64,000 bases of DNA from assembly GCA_020342235.1 (NCBI GenBank), contig CP073215.1, positions 1,240,001 through 1,304,000 of the forward strand, written 5' to 3'. Positions 17,794-27,111 of the stretch are shown one piece after another (within the stretch, counting starts at the first letter, position 1; every line of letters starts with the position of its first letter). The notes under the pieces are model-generated. The model did no database searches and had not been told where the DNA came from. It worked only from the letters and a program-made list of their open reading frames with translations. The stretch comes from Saccharomycopsis phalli. Taxonomy: Eukaryota; Ascomycota; Saccharomycetes; Ascoideales; Saccharomycopsidaceae. The position numbers and the translations under genes were made by a program.

Positions 17794-18261
17794 TAAGTAT
17801 CTATAAATAAGGTAAAAGTCTAGCAAATATGTAAGAGCCGTGCAAATGATGCCCCATTCATAAACGGCTGCTGTATTATCAATGGCTACGGATGCAGACC
17901 TAAACCGCCACACCTTGTCCGTATATCATATTTTCTGAAGAAGAAAAAATATAGATACACCAATTAACCGAGCCAAGTAACTGTTACTATTGGCGGTGGC
18001 TATATTAATAACTACAAACACAAAAACTCAAATTCAAATGGCTTGTGGTTCTAAAAGGTTAACGATACTGATACATCGGACAATACCCCTGAACCGACTA
18101 AATTAAAAGTACCAAGCGGAATACCCACTATGATACTCATTAACTTCTACTTGAACATAACTTTTGCTTAATTCAAAGTATGCAATGTATAAAGCATTGT
18201 CTGTTTTACCCGGCTCTTGCACCATCAAAAATTTTTTTTTATGTGCAAACGGTAAAGAAAC

Positions 18262-19533
18262 ATGACCGGAATAGTTTTGCCACAAGCCAATGGGGAGACC
18301 ACCAAAGTGAATGGTAAGTTCACCGAACCAGTACGTCGTCCAATTGAACCAGTTGGTCGTTACTTTTTGGCACATGCCGCACGGTCTATGAGAGGCCATA
18401 CATGGTCTGAATATGAGAAGATTGAAGCCGAGAAGAACATCAAGACAGTTAAAGAGGATGATGAGGAGGAGTTGGACTTGGACGAGGAGCAGTCCGAGGA
18501 GTTGTTGGCTCACGATCCAAAGGACTGGAAGACTGCTGATTTGTATGCTACTTTGGGATTGTCCAAGTACCGATACAGAGCCACTCCGGCGCAAATTAGA
18601 GTTGCTCATAGAAAGGCGGTGTTGAAGCACCACCCGGACAAGAAGGGAGAGAAGGGAGGATTGGACCAGGATGGTTTTTTCAAGATCATTCAAAAGGCCT
18701 ACGAGACCTTGATGGATGCCAACCAACGAAAGAGATTCGACTCTGTGGATGAAAATGCCAGCGTGGCACCACCGGCACCAAAGAGCCAGTATGATTTCTT
18801 TGAGGCCTGGGGTCCTGTGTTTGAGAGCGAGGCTCGATTTTCGATGAAGCAGCCGGTGCCATTGTTGGGAACCGTGGACACTGACAAGACCACAGTGGAG
18901 AAGTTCTACAGTTTCTGGTACAAGTTTGACTCGTGGAGAACGTTTGAGTTTTTGGATGAGGAGACTCCAGACGACTCTTCGAACCGGGACCGGAAGAGAT
19001 ACATTGAGAAGAAAAACAAGGCCGCGAGAGACAAGAAGAAGACCGAGGACAACAAGCGGTTGATAAAGTTGGTTGACCGGGCGATCAGCGAGGATCCGCG
19101 GATCAAGTTGTTCAAGAAGAAGGAGAAGGAGGAGAAGGCCAAGAGAAAGTGGGAGAGAGATGCTGGATCCAGAAAGGCCGAGGAGGAGGCCAAGGCCAAG
19201 GCGGAAGCGGAAGCCAAGGCTAAAGCCGAAGCCGAGGCAGCAGCCAAGGCCAGCAAGGAGAGTAAGAAGAAGTCGAAGGAGGCGGCGAAAAGTGCAAAGA
19301 AGAAGAACAAGCGTGCGATTAGAAACGCGGTGAAGGAGGCCAAGTACTATGGCGACGAAGGCAGTGCTGCTGCTATTGATGCCGAGGTGGATTTGTTGAT
19401 TGACAGTTTTGATGACGTGACCTTGGGCGAGGTTGCTCAGAATAGCGACTCCAAGGCTGCACTTACTCTGGCGGCTAAACAGTTGGTGTCATCTGGCAAA
19501 TTGCCGGCTGCTGCTGTGAAATATTTTAATTAG
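18262..19533 (+). CDS. ZUO1: Zuotin, ribosome-associated J-protein ZUO1
   Basis: 423 residues (S. cerevisiae 433). Zuo1 with Ssz1 forms the ribosome-associated complex that activates Ssb Hsp70 at the tunnel exit. The N-terminal region PVGRYFLAHAARSMRGHTWSE is followed by a J-domain at about 92-160 with HPD at residues 124-126, the zuotin homology domain (YDFFEAWGPVFESEARFS, FYSFWYKFDSWRTFEF), a long charged Lys/Glu/Ala helix at 280-360 that contacts rRNA, and a C-terminal helical bundle. The upstream AAAAATTTTT tract fits a ribosome-biogenesis type promoter (inference). Confidence 0.97.
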   Translation: MTGIVLPQANGETTKVNGKFTEPVRRPIEPVGRYFLAHAARSMRGHTWSEYEKIEAEKNIKTVKEDDEEELDLDEEQSEELLAHDPKDWKTADLYATLGLSKYRYRATPAQIRVAHRKAVLKHHPDKKGEKGGLDQDGFFKIIQKAYETLMDANQRKRFDSVDENASVAPPAPKSQYDFFEAWGPVFESEARFSMKQPVPLLGTVDTDKTTVEKFYSFWYKFDSWRTFEFLDEETPDDSSNRDRKRYIEKKNKAARDKKKTEDNKRLIKLVDRAISEDPRIKLFKKKEKEEKAKRKWERDAGSRKAEEEAKAKAEAEAKAKAEAEAAAKASKESKKKSKEAAKSAKKKNKRAIRNAVKEAKYYGDEGSAAAIDAEVDLLIDSFDDVTLGEVAQNSDSKAALTLAAKQLVSSGKLPAAAVKYFN

Positions 19534-19649
19534 AAAGTAGGGCTCTAATACATATTCTAAATGCATGTTGGATGTAGCGCACGGAACCAGCGGGGAGGGT
19601 CCAACGGCTGGCCAGATTAGTTTTTCAGCAATTGCTACTACACGGCGAA

Positions 19650-20219
19650 ATGGCGCAAGACCACCCACGAGGGATTTTGCGGAATGCAGAGACACACGAC
19701 TACAATTTGCAGCAGCATGCGGAGTATGACCGGAAGGTAGTGTTGGAGAACACCAAGAAGAACGCGGAGTTGTTCAAGAGCATGTCGTCCGAGGGCGACA
19801 AGATCCGGGAACAGCTCAGCAAAAAGCGAGAGACAAAGGACGAGTCGGTGCAGTTCAACAAGCAGAATTTGGAGGAGAACGACCGGTTGAAGGCGTCGAT
19901 GACGTTCACAAAGATCGACGAGCCAAAGACGCCGTTCCAGGGTCCTGTCAACGAGGAAAACGATTACTACCGCACCGACAACGAGATCGAGGATATGCCG
20001 GACTTTAGTCTTGGCGAAGCCGAGGTTGCCGACGAACCGAAGATCGAGTCGTTGAACGGCGGCGTGATTGAGCCGGGTGAGGTCCAGGAATCACTGGAAG
20101 TGAGTGCCGAGGAGAAGCACCGACGGTTTGAGGAGATGCGAAAGAAACATTACCACAACGAGATGGTGAACCCACTCAAGTCAGGTGCGTCTTTGCTCGA
20201 TGACGAGGACGAGGAATAG
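19650..20219 (+). CDS. GLC8: Protein phosphatase 1 regulator GLC8 (inhibitor-2)
   Basis: 189 residues from the ATG at 19650 (MAQDHPRGILRN); upstream codons have only TTG. Glc8 is the yeast homologue of inhibitor-2 and modulates PP1 (Glc7). All three family motifs are seen: PRGILRN (KGILK) at residues 6-12, FTKIDEPKTPF with the phosphorylatable Thr near residue 95, and FEEMRKKHYHNE near residue 160. The rest is acidic and predicted disordered. It follows ZUO1 in the same direction and converges with BRL1 (stops about 20 bp apart). Confidence 0.95.
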   Translation: MAQDHPRGILRNAETHDYNLQQHAEYDRKVVLENTKKNAELFKSMSSEGDKIREQLSKKRETKDESVQFNKQNLEENDRLKASMTFTKIDEPKTPFQGPVNEENDYYRTDNEIEDMPDFSLGEAEVADEPKIESLNGGVIEPGEVQESLEVSAEEKHRRFEEMRKKHYHNEMVNPLKSGASLLDDEDEE

Positions 20220-20240
20220 TTTATATTAGTATACATATCA

Positions 20241-21476
20241 TTATTTAGTGTCATTATTCTGGTAGTAGCTCTTGCCCCTAATAAACCCAAATGCCAAGTT
20301 GGAGCTGAATAGCCACAACGAGAGCGTCGCAAAAAAGAACGCAATCGCCTTGAGCCCAATCGGCTCAATGAGGCTGTTGAAAATCGTGCCAATCGTCTCG
20401 GCTCCAATGCTGGTGTAGATTGCACTCATGGTGGGGTTTTTCCGCATGCACTTTTCCCACTCAAAACACTGCTTCTCCATCGCCGGCACAACCTTATCGG
20501 GATCGCAATTGTTGATTCGGTAGTTCTTGGCACACGCCGCAGCCTCCAACAAGATCTCGGTACTGTTTTCATGGAACTTCCGCACAATATCCGCCCGCAA
20601 AAGCCCAAAGGCTACTACTGCTGCGTACAAAATACCAGCAAGTGTACACGCATTGAAAAAGAGTTGGAGATATGTCGATATCAAGTACGGCACCGACGAC
20701 TTGGTCTTGTCAATTTTCGACCACGGCGACGGAAGCCCGTCATCCTTGATTAATTGCTGGTTATTAGGAACTCCAGCATGATGACTTTCCATAGCATTGC
20801 CATTGTAATAATGATAATGATTATGCAAAGAGAGATGTCCTCGGTGGTGGAACTTGTTGTCATCTTTTTCTGGCCTTGCAGAGGAATTGGTTTCCTTGAT
20901 TGGCTGTATTGTATTGTCCTGTTGGTCATCTTTGGTTTCTATTGATGCCACGGAACTTGGACTCTGAGGAATGTTCTGAGCAATGTCTTGAGGAATGTCC
21001 TCAGGAATGTCCTCAGGAATATCCTCAGAAATACTCGGCTTCTCAGAAGCACCATCCCCCAAAGTACATTCACCTCCACCCTGTCTTTCCTCCTTCACTT
21101 TTTCAGCCTCCAATGCCTCCAACCTCTCCAAAATCGACCATCTAGCAATTTCCAGCCCTAATCGTGTCGGCGAAGTCAACCCTTGACTTATCGCCAGAAG
21201 AGAACTCGCCAAGTGCAGAATCATAGAAATATACTCCGTCTTTTCTGGGTCAGAACCTCCCAGAGCGCCAACCCCAGGATTTTCCGGCTGAAACTCCACA
21301 GCATCAATACCCATATTCTCATTCAACTGATCGTCACACCTACTTATAAAGCTGGAATCAGTCATTTCTATATCACACATATCCGATGTGATACTCAGAT
21401 CATCCATATTCACGTCCGAGATGTCTGGATCATAGAGATCGTCTATAGATAATCCACCAAACTGCTCCATAAACAT
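20241..21476 (-). CDS. BRL1: Nuclear-envelope NPC-assembly protein BRL1/BRR6
   Basis: 411 residues from ATG 21476 (MFMEQFGG; the ATG at 21470 is an alternative). The Brl1/Brr6 family acts in membrane fusion during nuclear-pore assembly. The C-terminal third has the family domain: a membrane segment (LFFNACTLAGILYAAVVAFG), a lumenal part with four conserved Cys (CAKNYRINNC .. CFEWEKC) and a second membrane segment (LKAIAFFFATLSLWLFSS). The N-terminal half is acidic and disordered and contains a tandem EDIP repeat near residues 155-175 and a His/Tyr-rich patch. Length favours Brl1 (471) over Brr6 (197), though many yeasts have only one. Confidence 0.85.
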   Translation of the reverse strand: MFMEQFGGLSIDDLYDPDISDVNMDDLSITSDMCDIEMTDSSFISRCDDQLNENMGIDAVEFQPENPGVGALGGSDPEKTEYISMILHLASSLLAISQGLTSPTRLGLEIARWSILERLEALEAEKVKEERQGGGECTLGDGASEKPSISEDIPEDIPEDIPQDIAQNIPQSPSSVASIETKDDQQDNTIQPIKETNSSARPEKDDNKFHHRGHLSLHNHYHYYNGNAMESHHAGVPNNQQLIKDDGLPSPWSKIDKTKSSVPYLISTYLQLFFNACTLAGILYAAVVAFGLLRADIVRKFHENSTEILLEAAACAKNYRINNCDPDKVVPAMEKQCFEWEKCMRKNPTMSAIYTSIGAETIGTIFNSLIEPIGLKAIAFFFATLSLWLFSSNLAFGFIRGKSYYQNNDTK

Positions 21477-22216
21477 TTTGTAGCAGCTTGTAAATTTCAA
21501 TAACGTATAAATATGCACCGAGACGCAGATATCATTTCCACTATAAAGCCCTATTCATGGGCTGGTGGGGCTAAAATATGGCAAATGTGAAATACTCAAG
21601 TCGCCAATCCTTTCAATTCACTTGGATTTTATTAATGAGTTTCAGCCAGATATTCTGGGTGCAACAAGAAGTATATCATATTCACGACACTGCATTACAA
21701 TCAAGCAGACCAAGCATATCACAACACAGTAAAACTTGGTTGAATACCCTCAATTCCGTGTAATGTTGTAACCTGAGTACATTTATGAAAAACTTTTGAA
21801 GATAATGGGCATTTCTTTAGCCACGTGTATAAAATTCCTTCATAGCATCATAGTATCCTTTATAACATCCTTCTACACCTCAATTAAAAATACAATGACC
21901 AGAAGCCAAACAATCTCCTTTAATAGTATCATCGGTAACATTTATCGTCAATATATTATCACTATCCATAGGTAATCTGACTTCTTCATCTGTTAACTAT
22001 CGCGCAGTCCAGTTCATTTCTCCTTTTACAGCAATGTGCAGATGATTAAACCACAACATCACAAAAATCCATTACAACGTTTCCTTTGAAAATTTACTCT
22101 AAGCAAAGGAATATACATTGCTTTAAACCACTATTTTGACATGTGCATTACCCGTTTTACCCGGATATGCGCACCTTTTATATGCGACCCGTTTTGCTTC
22201 AAAATCCCATCAAGTA
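21477..22216. other. 740-bp divergent promoter region
   Basis: Lies between BRL1 (-) and the SKP1 paralogue (+). AT-rich; no gene, tRNA or repeat that I can support. Confidence 0.5.
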
Positions 22217-23059
22217 ATGTCAAATTCTGAAAACCACCAAGCAACTGGAAACAGAGTACTCAGTGACAGTACAACTGCAACAAATCAAACCACAGGGCAG
22301 TCAGGTGATGCGCCTGCTGAAGAAGTAGAAGTACCGAGAAATGAAGGATTAGTTGAGGGTGAAGATGCTGCAGCAGAGGAAGAGGAGGAGGAAGAGGAAG
22401 AAGAAGAGGAAGAAGAAGAGGAAGAAGAAGTAGATGGCAGCAAAAACTATTATAATTATTTGAAAGACTACCCAGAGAAGATTGAGTATGTCAGCAATCA
22501 AGATCTTCTTCCAGAAGACAAAACCCAAGACCCAGCCAAAGTGGAAGAAGACCCGGTGGTGTTGATTTCCTCGGATAAAAAGAAATTCACTGTTTCCAGA
22601 TGGGCTGCGACAAAATCTACACTTATTGAAAAGTTGATATTTGACATGGAAGACGAAGATAGTGACAATGAAGAGGCCGAAGAAGAGGAAAAGAAGCCAT
22701 ACTGGGAAATCCCAATTCCAAATGTCAAATCAGATGTGTTGGAGACCGTCATAAAATGGTGTGAACATCACCGAACTACAATTTTTAACCTTTCAAAATA
22801 CGAGGAGATTGACCGCACTATTCAAATTAGAAAGTGGGATTTCAAATTTTTGAATGCACTTCCACAGAGGATGCTCATTCAAGTCATCTTGGCCAGTGAC
22901 TACTTGAACATTCGTCCACTATTCGACTCTGCTTGTAAAGTTGTTGCTAATACTATCAGTAAAGGCACAAATGATGAAATTAGAAAGCTCTTCAGTATCA
23001 AGGAAAGACAAGCGCCATTGTCCGACGAACAAGCAACGAACAAGAAGGCAAAAGTATAA
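22217..23059 (+). CDS. Diverged SKP1 paralogue with acidic N-terminal extension
   Basis: 280 residues from the ATG at 22217 (MSNSENHQ). Residues 1-110 are unlike SKP1 and include an 18-residue Glu run (22372-22431). The rest aligns with SKP1 next door: VVLISSDKKKFTVSRW, EIPIPNVKSDVLETVIKWCEHH, KWDFKFL, ILASDYLNIRPLFDSACKVVA and DEIRKLFSI. It lacks the SKP1 C-terminus ([19 protein letters not shown]), which builds the F-box-binding helices, and ends in a basic NKKAKV. It probably keeps the BTB/POZ fold but may not bind F-box proteins in the normal way (inference). The reading frame is intact and the conserved core is retained, so it looks functional rather than decayed. Confidence 0.85.
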   Translation: MSNSENHQATGNRVLSDSTTATNQTTGQSGDAPAEEVEVPRNEGLVEGEDAAAEEEEEEEEEEEEEEEEEEVDGSKNYYNYLKDYPEKIEYVSNQDLLPEDKTQDPAKVEEDPVVLISSDKKKFTVSRWAATKSTLIEKLIFDMEDEDSDNEEAEEEEKKPYWEIPIPNVKSDVLETVIKWCEHHRTTIFNLSKYEEIDRTIQIRKWDFKFLNALPQRMLIQVILASDYLNIRPLFDSACKVVANTISKGTNDEIRKLFSIKERQAPLSDEQATNKKAKV

Positions 23060-23400
23060 GACTTTATATACTTGCTCTACTCCTTCTGTTGGTATGACAT
23101 GCATGCTATCTTACAAGTACCTTAGCCGTCAGTTTGCCGTATTGTTTGGCGGTGTTCCATTGTCCTGGTTGCACTTGCAATTATGTCACTTAATAGGGAC
23201 AATATTCTCGTATTAAATGGGAATACCCATGTATCTTCTGAGATGCTATTATAGCTATATTTTGTTTAAAAAATGTTATTGATACAGTGTAGTACCCTTG
23301 CCAGAGCTTTGGCACATCATCAGCTCACCCTACTTTGGTTAGTAACCCGGATGACCAGTGCCTTCAAAAACCAAACAGGCTAGTGTACAACCAAACTACA
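23060..23400. other. Intergenic region of the SKP1 pair
   Basis: 340 bp between the paralogue and SKP1, serving as SKP1 promoter. No other feature seen. Confidence 0.5.
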
Positions 23401-23904
23401 ATGGGTGACAGCGAACAAGATATCATTTTAATTTCGTCAGATAAGCAACGGTTTACGGTTTCAAAGAAAGTAGCCGAACTTTCGATTTTGATCAAGAAAT
23501 TGATCCAGGATTTGGCCGATGAGGACGATGAGGATGAGCAAATGGAAATACCAATTCCAAACGTTCGAGCGGCGGTCTTGCAAAACGTAATTAAATGGGC
23601 GGAGCACCACAAGGATGATAATTACCAAGCAGACACGTCGGATGACGCAAATAGATCCAAACCGGTTGACGAATGGGACAAAGAGTTCTTGCAGGTTGAC
23701 CAGGAGATGCTTTATGAAATCATCTTGGCTGCCAACTACTTGAATATCAGACATTTACTAGATGCTGGCTGTAAAGTAGTTGCCGAGATGATTAGGGGCA
23801 AGTCGCCTGAAGAGATTCGAAATATTTTCAATATTCCAAACGACTTTACTCCCGAGGAGGAAGCGGCTATTAAGCGAGAAAACGAATGGGCAGAGGACCG
23901 TTAA
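23401..23904 (+). CDS. SKP1: SCF ubiquitin-ligase adaptor SKP1
   Basis: 167 residues from the ATG at 23401 ([16 protein letters not shown]). Skp1 links F-box proteins to cullin Cdc53 in SCF ligases and is also a kinetochore (CBF3) subunit in S. cerevisiae. The BTB/POZ fold at 5-120 contains the [16 protein letters not shown] strand and the VDEWDKEFL motif; the C-terminal F-box-binding helices [10 protein letters not shown] and [19 protein letters not shown] are complete. The usual Skp1 insert between helices (DDEDEQ) is short. It lies directly after its diverged paralogue in the same orientation. Confidence 0.97.
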   Translation: MGDSEQDIILISSDKQRFTVSKKVAELSILIKKLIQDLADEDDEDEQMEIPIPNVRAAVLQNVIKWAEHHKDDNYQADTSDDANRSKPVDEWDKEFLQVDQEMLYEIILAANYLNIRHLLDAGCKVVAEMIRGKSPEEIRNIFNIPNDFTPEEEAAIKRENEWAEDR

Positions 23905-24476
23905 CGATTCATTTTAACGAGCAGTATTTAAGTTTTGGGTGGTAGCATGTATTACAACAAGTGATTGTAAATTGACCTGTATGTTAGCTTAATTGTAGCA
24001 ATTCGTCCACGGATGACAATCCACCATTGGCAAATCAAATTTTATTGTTCATGTTGTAGCCAAGTTTAGATAATGCGGACATTTCGCCAGTATTCAGCCA
24101 AGTTGGAATGGGCATGTTTTTCCTTGGTCCAGCGCTCTGTTTCTGCCTGTTTCATGTTATACAGACCCTCTACGCAAATTTCATAGCGAGGGAAGTAAGT
24201 CAGGTAAAAAAATGCCAGTAAAGGATTAATAATCCCATAACAATGGAATTCACGTTTAAAAGTTGCTCGTCACACAGATTATAGACTTGGTACCATAGCC
24301 ACACAGATGAATATTCACACCAAAATATACTTCTATAAATTGTGAGAATAACTATAATTAGGTCTTTTTAATCTCCAGTGGCGCGACCACTTATTCGCTG
24401 GATCGTACCTCCAGTGACCACCAGTGGGGTTCAAGGCTCACATGCATTTAAGTTCGCTTGTTTTGTACGAAGGGGC
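23905..24476. other. 570-bp intergenic region
   Basis: 3' flank of SKP1 and promoter of the lipase-like gene. No gene, repeat or RNA seen. The frame of the downstream gene is open to 24378 but with GTG only. Confidence 0.5.
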
Positions 24477-26501
24477 ATGGCTGCCAATTCTAACTTGTTT
24501 ATTGATTATAAAATGCATTTTGTACATGCAATGACCAAGCTTATAGTGTTGATACTATTTCTACCGCTAACCATTATTATAAAGAGTTACACTAATTGGA
24601 AAACATATCGAACATTGAGGCATCTCAAGCAAGATCTCAGAGAGGCAAACACATACAAAGAATGGCTAGCGATTGCCAGCCGAATCGATAAATTCTTGGG
24701 CAAGAATGACTGGCGAAGGGGGTTTGTCTCCAAAAAGTACGACTTCAAGCTTATATACCACCGGCTTCAACTATTGCGCGATGCAAGGAAAAACAATGAC
24801 CTTCCTCGGATAGTGTCTATATTCAGCAGTGGCTTGATACGAAACTTTGGTGGGATATCCGACAGAAATCTCTTCAACAACAGCTACTTGGGTACAAAGC
24901 TTCTTATCCACGACTACATCACCGAAGTATTAAGCTGCCTTGATTTTATCGACACATTCCAGAGCCTGTCAGATGATTATAGTGAATTGAAGTTGCGATT
25001 CTTTCACAACGCCAAAAAGACTTTTGGGAACACGGCATTGGTATTACAGGGAGGCTCGATATTTGGCATGTATCACTTAGGAGTCATCAAGGCTTTATGT
25101 GCAAACAACTTGCTTCCTAAGATCATCAGCGGCAGCTACTTTGGCAGCATCTTTGCCTGCTTGATATGCCTCAACCTGAAGATAAATGAGCAGCAATCTG
25201 AAATTTTATTTGACGACCTTGTGGACGAGTTGATTGAGTTTGGCAAGAAGGAAGAGCCGGGGTTATTTAGTCATACCGCCGAGAATACCGTGTCATTTAT
25301 GATGAATTTTTATAAGAAAAGTTACACCCCCGAGATATATCTATTGTTGAAGTACGTCAAGTTTAAACTTGCAAATCAAACTTTTGAAGAGTTGTATAAC
25401 AATAGCGGCAAAATATTGAATTTGATCATATACCCAACTGATAATTCGTTCCCTTCAATCTTAAATTATATCACATCTCCCAATGTCATCGTGTGGAGTG
25501 CAATGTATGCGGCCATTGGATCAGAAATATTAGGAGATGATATTCAAATATTGGTTAAAAATCTAAAGGACGATATTGTCCCATGGAATAACTTCAGTGA
25601 CATCAGAGAAGAAGGCGAGGACTTTAGTGATGAAGAATTCCGATTTGCTGACCCAAGGTCGAAACATACCAAATTGGACCTGTACTTTGAAAAATCAGAT
25701 AATTCTAGAAAAAATGACTACAGTAATGTCAAGTTTTTGGGACCTTCCGACGTCCAGAATAACGATATTCCGTACGAGAGATTGACGGACTTGTTTAATG
25801 TGAACCACTTCGTCATCAGTCTCGCAAAGTTGTATTTCAAACCTTTGGTAACCAACGATGTTCGTCACGATTTACATTTTTTCAAGCCCCTACACAATTT
25901 AGATGCCATTCTAGAAGATATGAGAAAGAAAGAAAAATTGGGTGTTGTCAGTAGTGGCAGTACTCCAGCGATTAGCCGGAAGAACAGTATACTGAACATT
26001 CCCCAGATTTCGACTAGTAAAGTGGAGAGTTGGATGCTTCCAATTACAATGTTGGTTGGGTTAGCTACTAACCTTATTAGTAACATTACTACCATAATTG
26101 CTACGCCTTCATATACTTACATCAAGTTGACCAAAAATATTCAAAAAGTGGTGAACTTGGAGATACAACACCGCTTCAATTTAATCGCCAACACCGACTT
26201 CTTTCAGAAATTGAAGATCTTTAGACTCTTGAAAAAGCTTACAGTTGAGGAAAAGACGCCCAAGTTGAGCAGCAGTGAGATTGTCATTGTTCCTAGCATT
26301 CGAGATTTTCTCAACAACTGGCGATCCAGCACTTTATTTAACGAAATTAACGAATCCACATTAAGACGCAGCATTAACGATACCATGAACTTTGGCGAGA
26401 GAAGCGTATGGTCTTTGCTACCAATCCTTTGGGTGCGATGCTCGGTTGAGTTCACCTTGGATGATTTATATAATGAGACAAAGCGAAGTCGAGATGTATG
26501 A
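24477..26501 (+). CDS. Patatin-type TAG lipase homologue (TGL3/4/5 family), catalytic dyad missing
   Basis: 674 residues from the first ATG at 24477. The layout is that of yeast lipid-droplet lipases: an N-terminal hydrophobic segment (LIVLILFLPLTIII), a DUF3336-like helical region (TYKEWLAIASRIDKFLG), then a patatin domain with LVLQGGSIFGMYHLGVIKAL and LLPKIISGSYFGSIFA. The nucleophile elbow GxSxG is G219-S-Y221-F-G223, so the Ser is Tyr. The Asp of the DG motif before NDIPYERLTDLFNVNHF also appears replaced (LGPSDVQNNDIP). The remaining patatin-like text is well kept. It may be a pseudoenzyme with a regulatory or acyltransferase role, but this is inference. Confidence 0.8.
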   Translation: MAANSNLFIDYKMHFVHAMTKLIVLILFLPLTIIIKSYTNWKTYRTLRHLKQDLREANTYKEWLAIASRIDKFLGKNDWRRGFVSKKYDFKLIYHRLQLLRDARKNNDLPRIVSIFSSGLIRNFGGISDRNLFNNSYLGTKLLIHDYITEVLSCLDFIDTFQSLSDDYSELKLRFFHNAKKTFGNTALVLQGGSIFGMYHLGVIKALCANNLLPKIISGSYFGSIFACLICLNLKINEQQSEILFDDLVDELIEFGKKEEPGLFSHTAENTVSFMMNFYKKSYTPEIYLLLKYVKFKLANQTFEELYNNSGKILNLIIYPTDNSFPSILNYITSPNVIVWSAMYAAIGSEILGDDIQILVKNLKDDIVPWNNFSDIREEGEDFSDEEFRFADPRSKHTKLDLYFEKSDNSRKNDYSNVKFLGPSDVQNNDIPYERLTDLFNVNHFVISLAKLYFKPLVTNDVRHDLHFFKPLHNLDAILEDMRKKEKLGVVSSGSTPAISRKNSILNIPQISTSKVESWMLPITMLVGLATNLISNITTIIATPSYTYIKLTKNIQKVVNLEIQHRFNLIANTDFFQKLKIFRLLKKLTVEEKTPKLSSSEIVIVPSIRDFLNNWRSSTLFNEINESTLRRSINDTMNFGERSVWSLLPILWVRCSVEFTLDDLYNETKRSRDV

Positions 26502-27111
26502 GTTGCTTTTATGCCCCATATTTATATACATTATAACCATAATCCTTAAATCGTTGTTGTACTAGGAGAGGTACCCACAAGATTGCTTATTTTTATGCAC
26601 TGAGCAAATTTGTCATTAGCAGATTGTGCTTGAATATTTGCATGTCTGTGCCCTCCATCTCTTTTAGGCAAGTGTATCTTAGATTCTAGAAAACATTTGA
26701 TTTATATGAGACACCAGATGGGAATTCCTCAGGTTGAAAATTTTGCATGAGCCGTTGGTCTTTCTTGTGAATATTAATGTGTCACTGTGTGACGTGAAAT
26801 TTCATTGCAAAGTTGGTTTCTAATGTACAGATGGTTAAAGTATTGAAGTCATTCAAGGTAAAAATTTGGGTTTCTTCAATGAAAGGAAATTACTAAATAG
26901 TCCTAAAAAGGATATTGCTATTTAATAGTTCCTCGTAAGGACTTTTTAAGTGCATTGTGACGCACGCACCTTGACTTCTAATGCATATGTACTGTCCGTT
27001 ACTCAAAGTGGATACACTCATTTTGGTTCAGTTGTAGATTGTATATAAACCCTGTCACGGCCTTTGGAAAAAAGTTCTAATAATAGTTTGTGCTGACAAA
27101 TTTTCTTCACC
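26502..27111. other. 610-bp promoter region
   Basis: Upstream of the DUF3112-like gene. A loose inverted repeat (AGTCCTAAAAAGGA .. GTAAGGACTT, about 26899-26945) and a strong TATA box (listed) are the only features seen. Confidence 0.45.
27042..27049 (+). promoter_or_regulatory. TATA box of the DUF3112-like gene
   Basis: TATATAAA, 63 bp before the ATG at 27112, suggesting a regulated promoter. Confidence 0.6.

Larger units (their letters stand above)
16710..18261. other. Right part of the gene desert, AT-rich
   Basis: AT-rich DNA without a supported gene. It contains a 15-bp perfect hairpin and a 19-bp tandem array, listed separately. Near its right end AAAAATTTTTTTT (about 18228-18240) resembles the RRPE element of ribosome-biogenesis promoters and lies about 20 bp before ZUO1. 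Confidence 0.45.

Noticed and set aside
24378-24476. 33-residue N-terminal extension of the lipase-like gene
   Set aside because: The frame is open but begins with GTG; the first ATG is at 24477.
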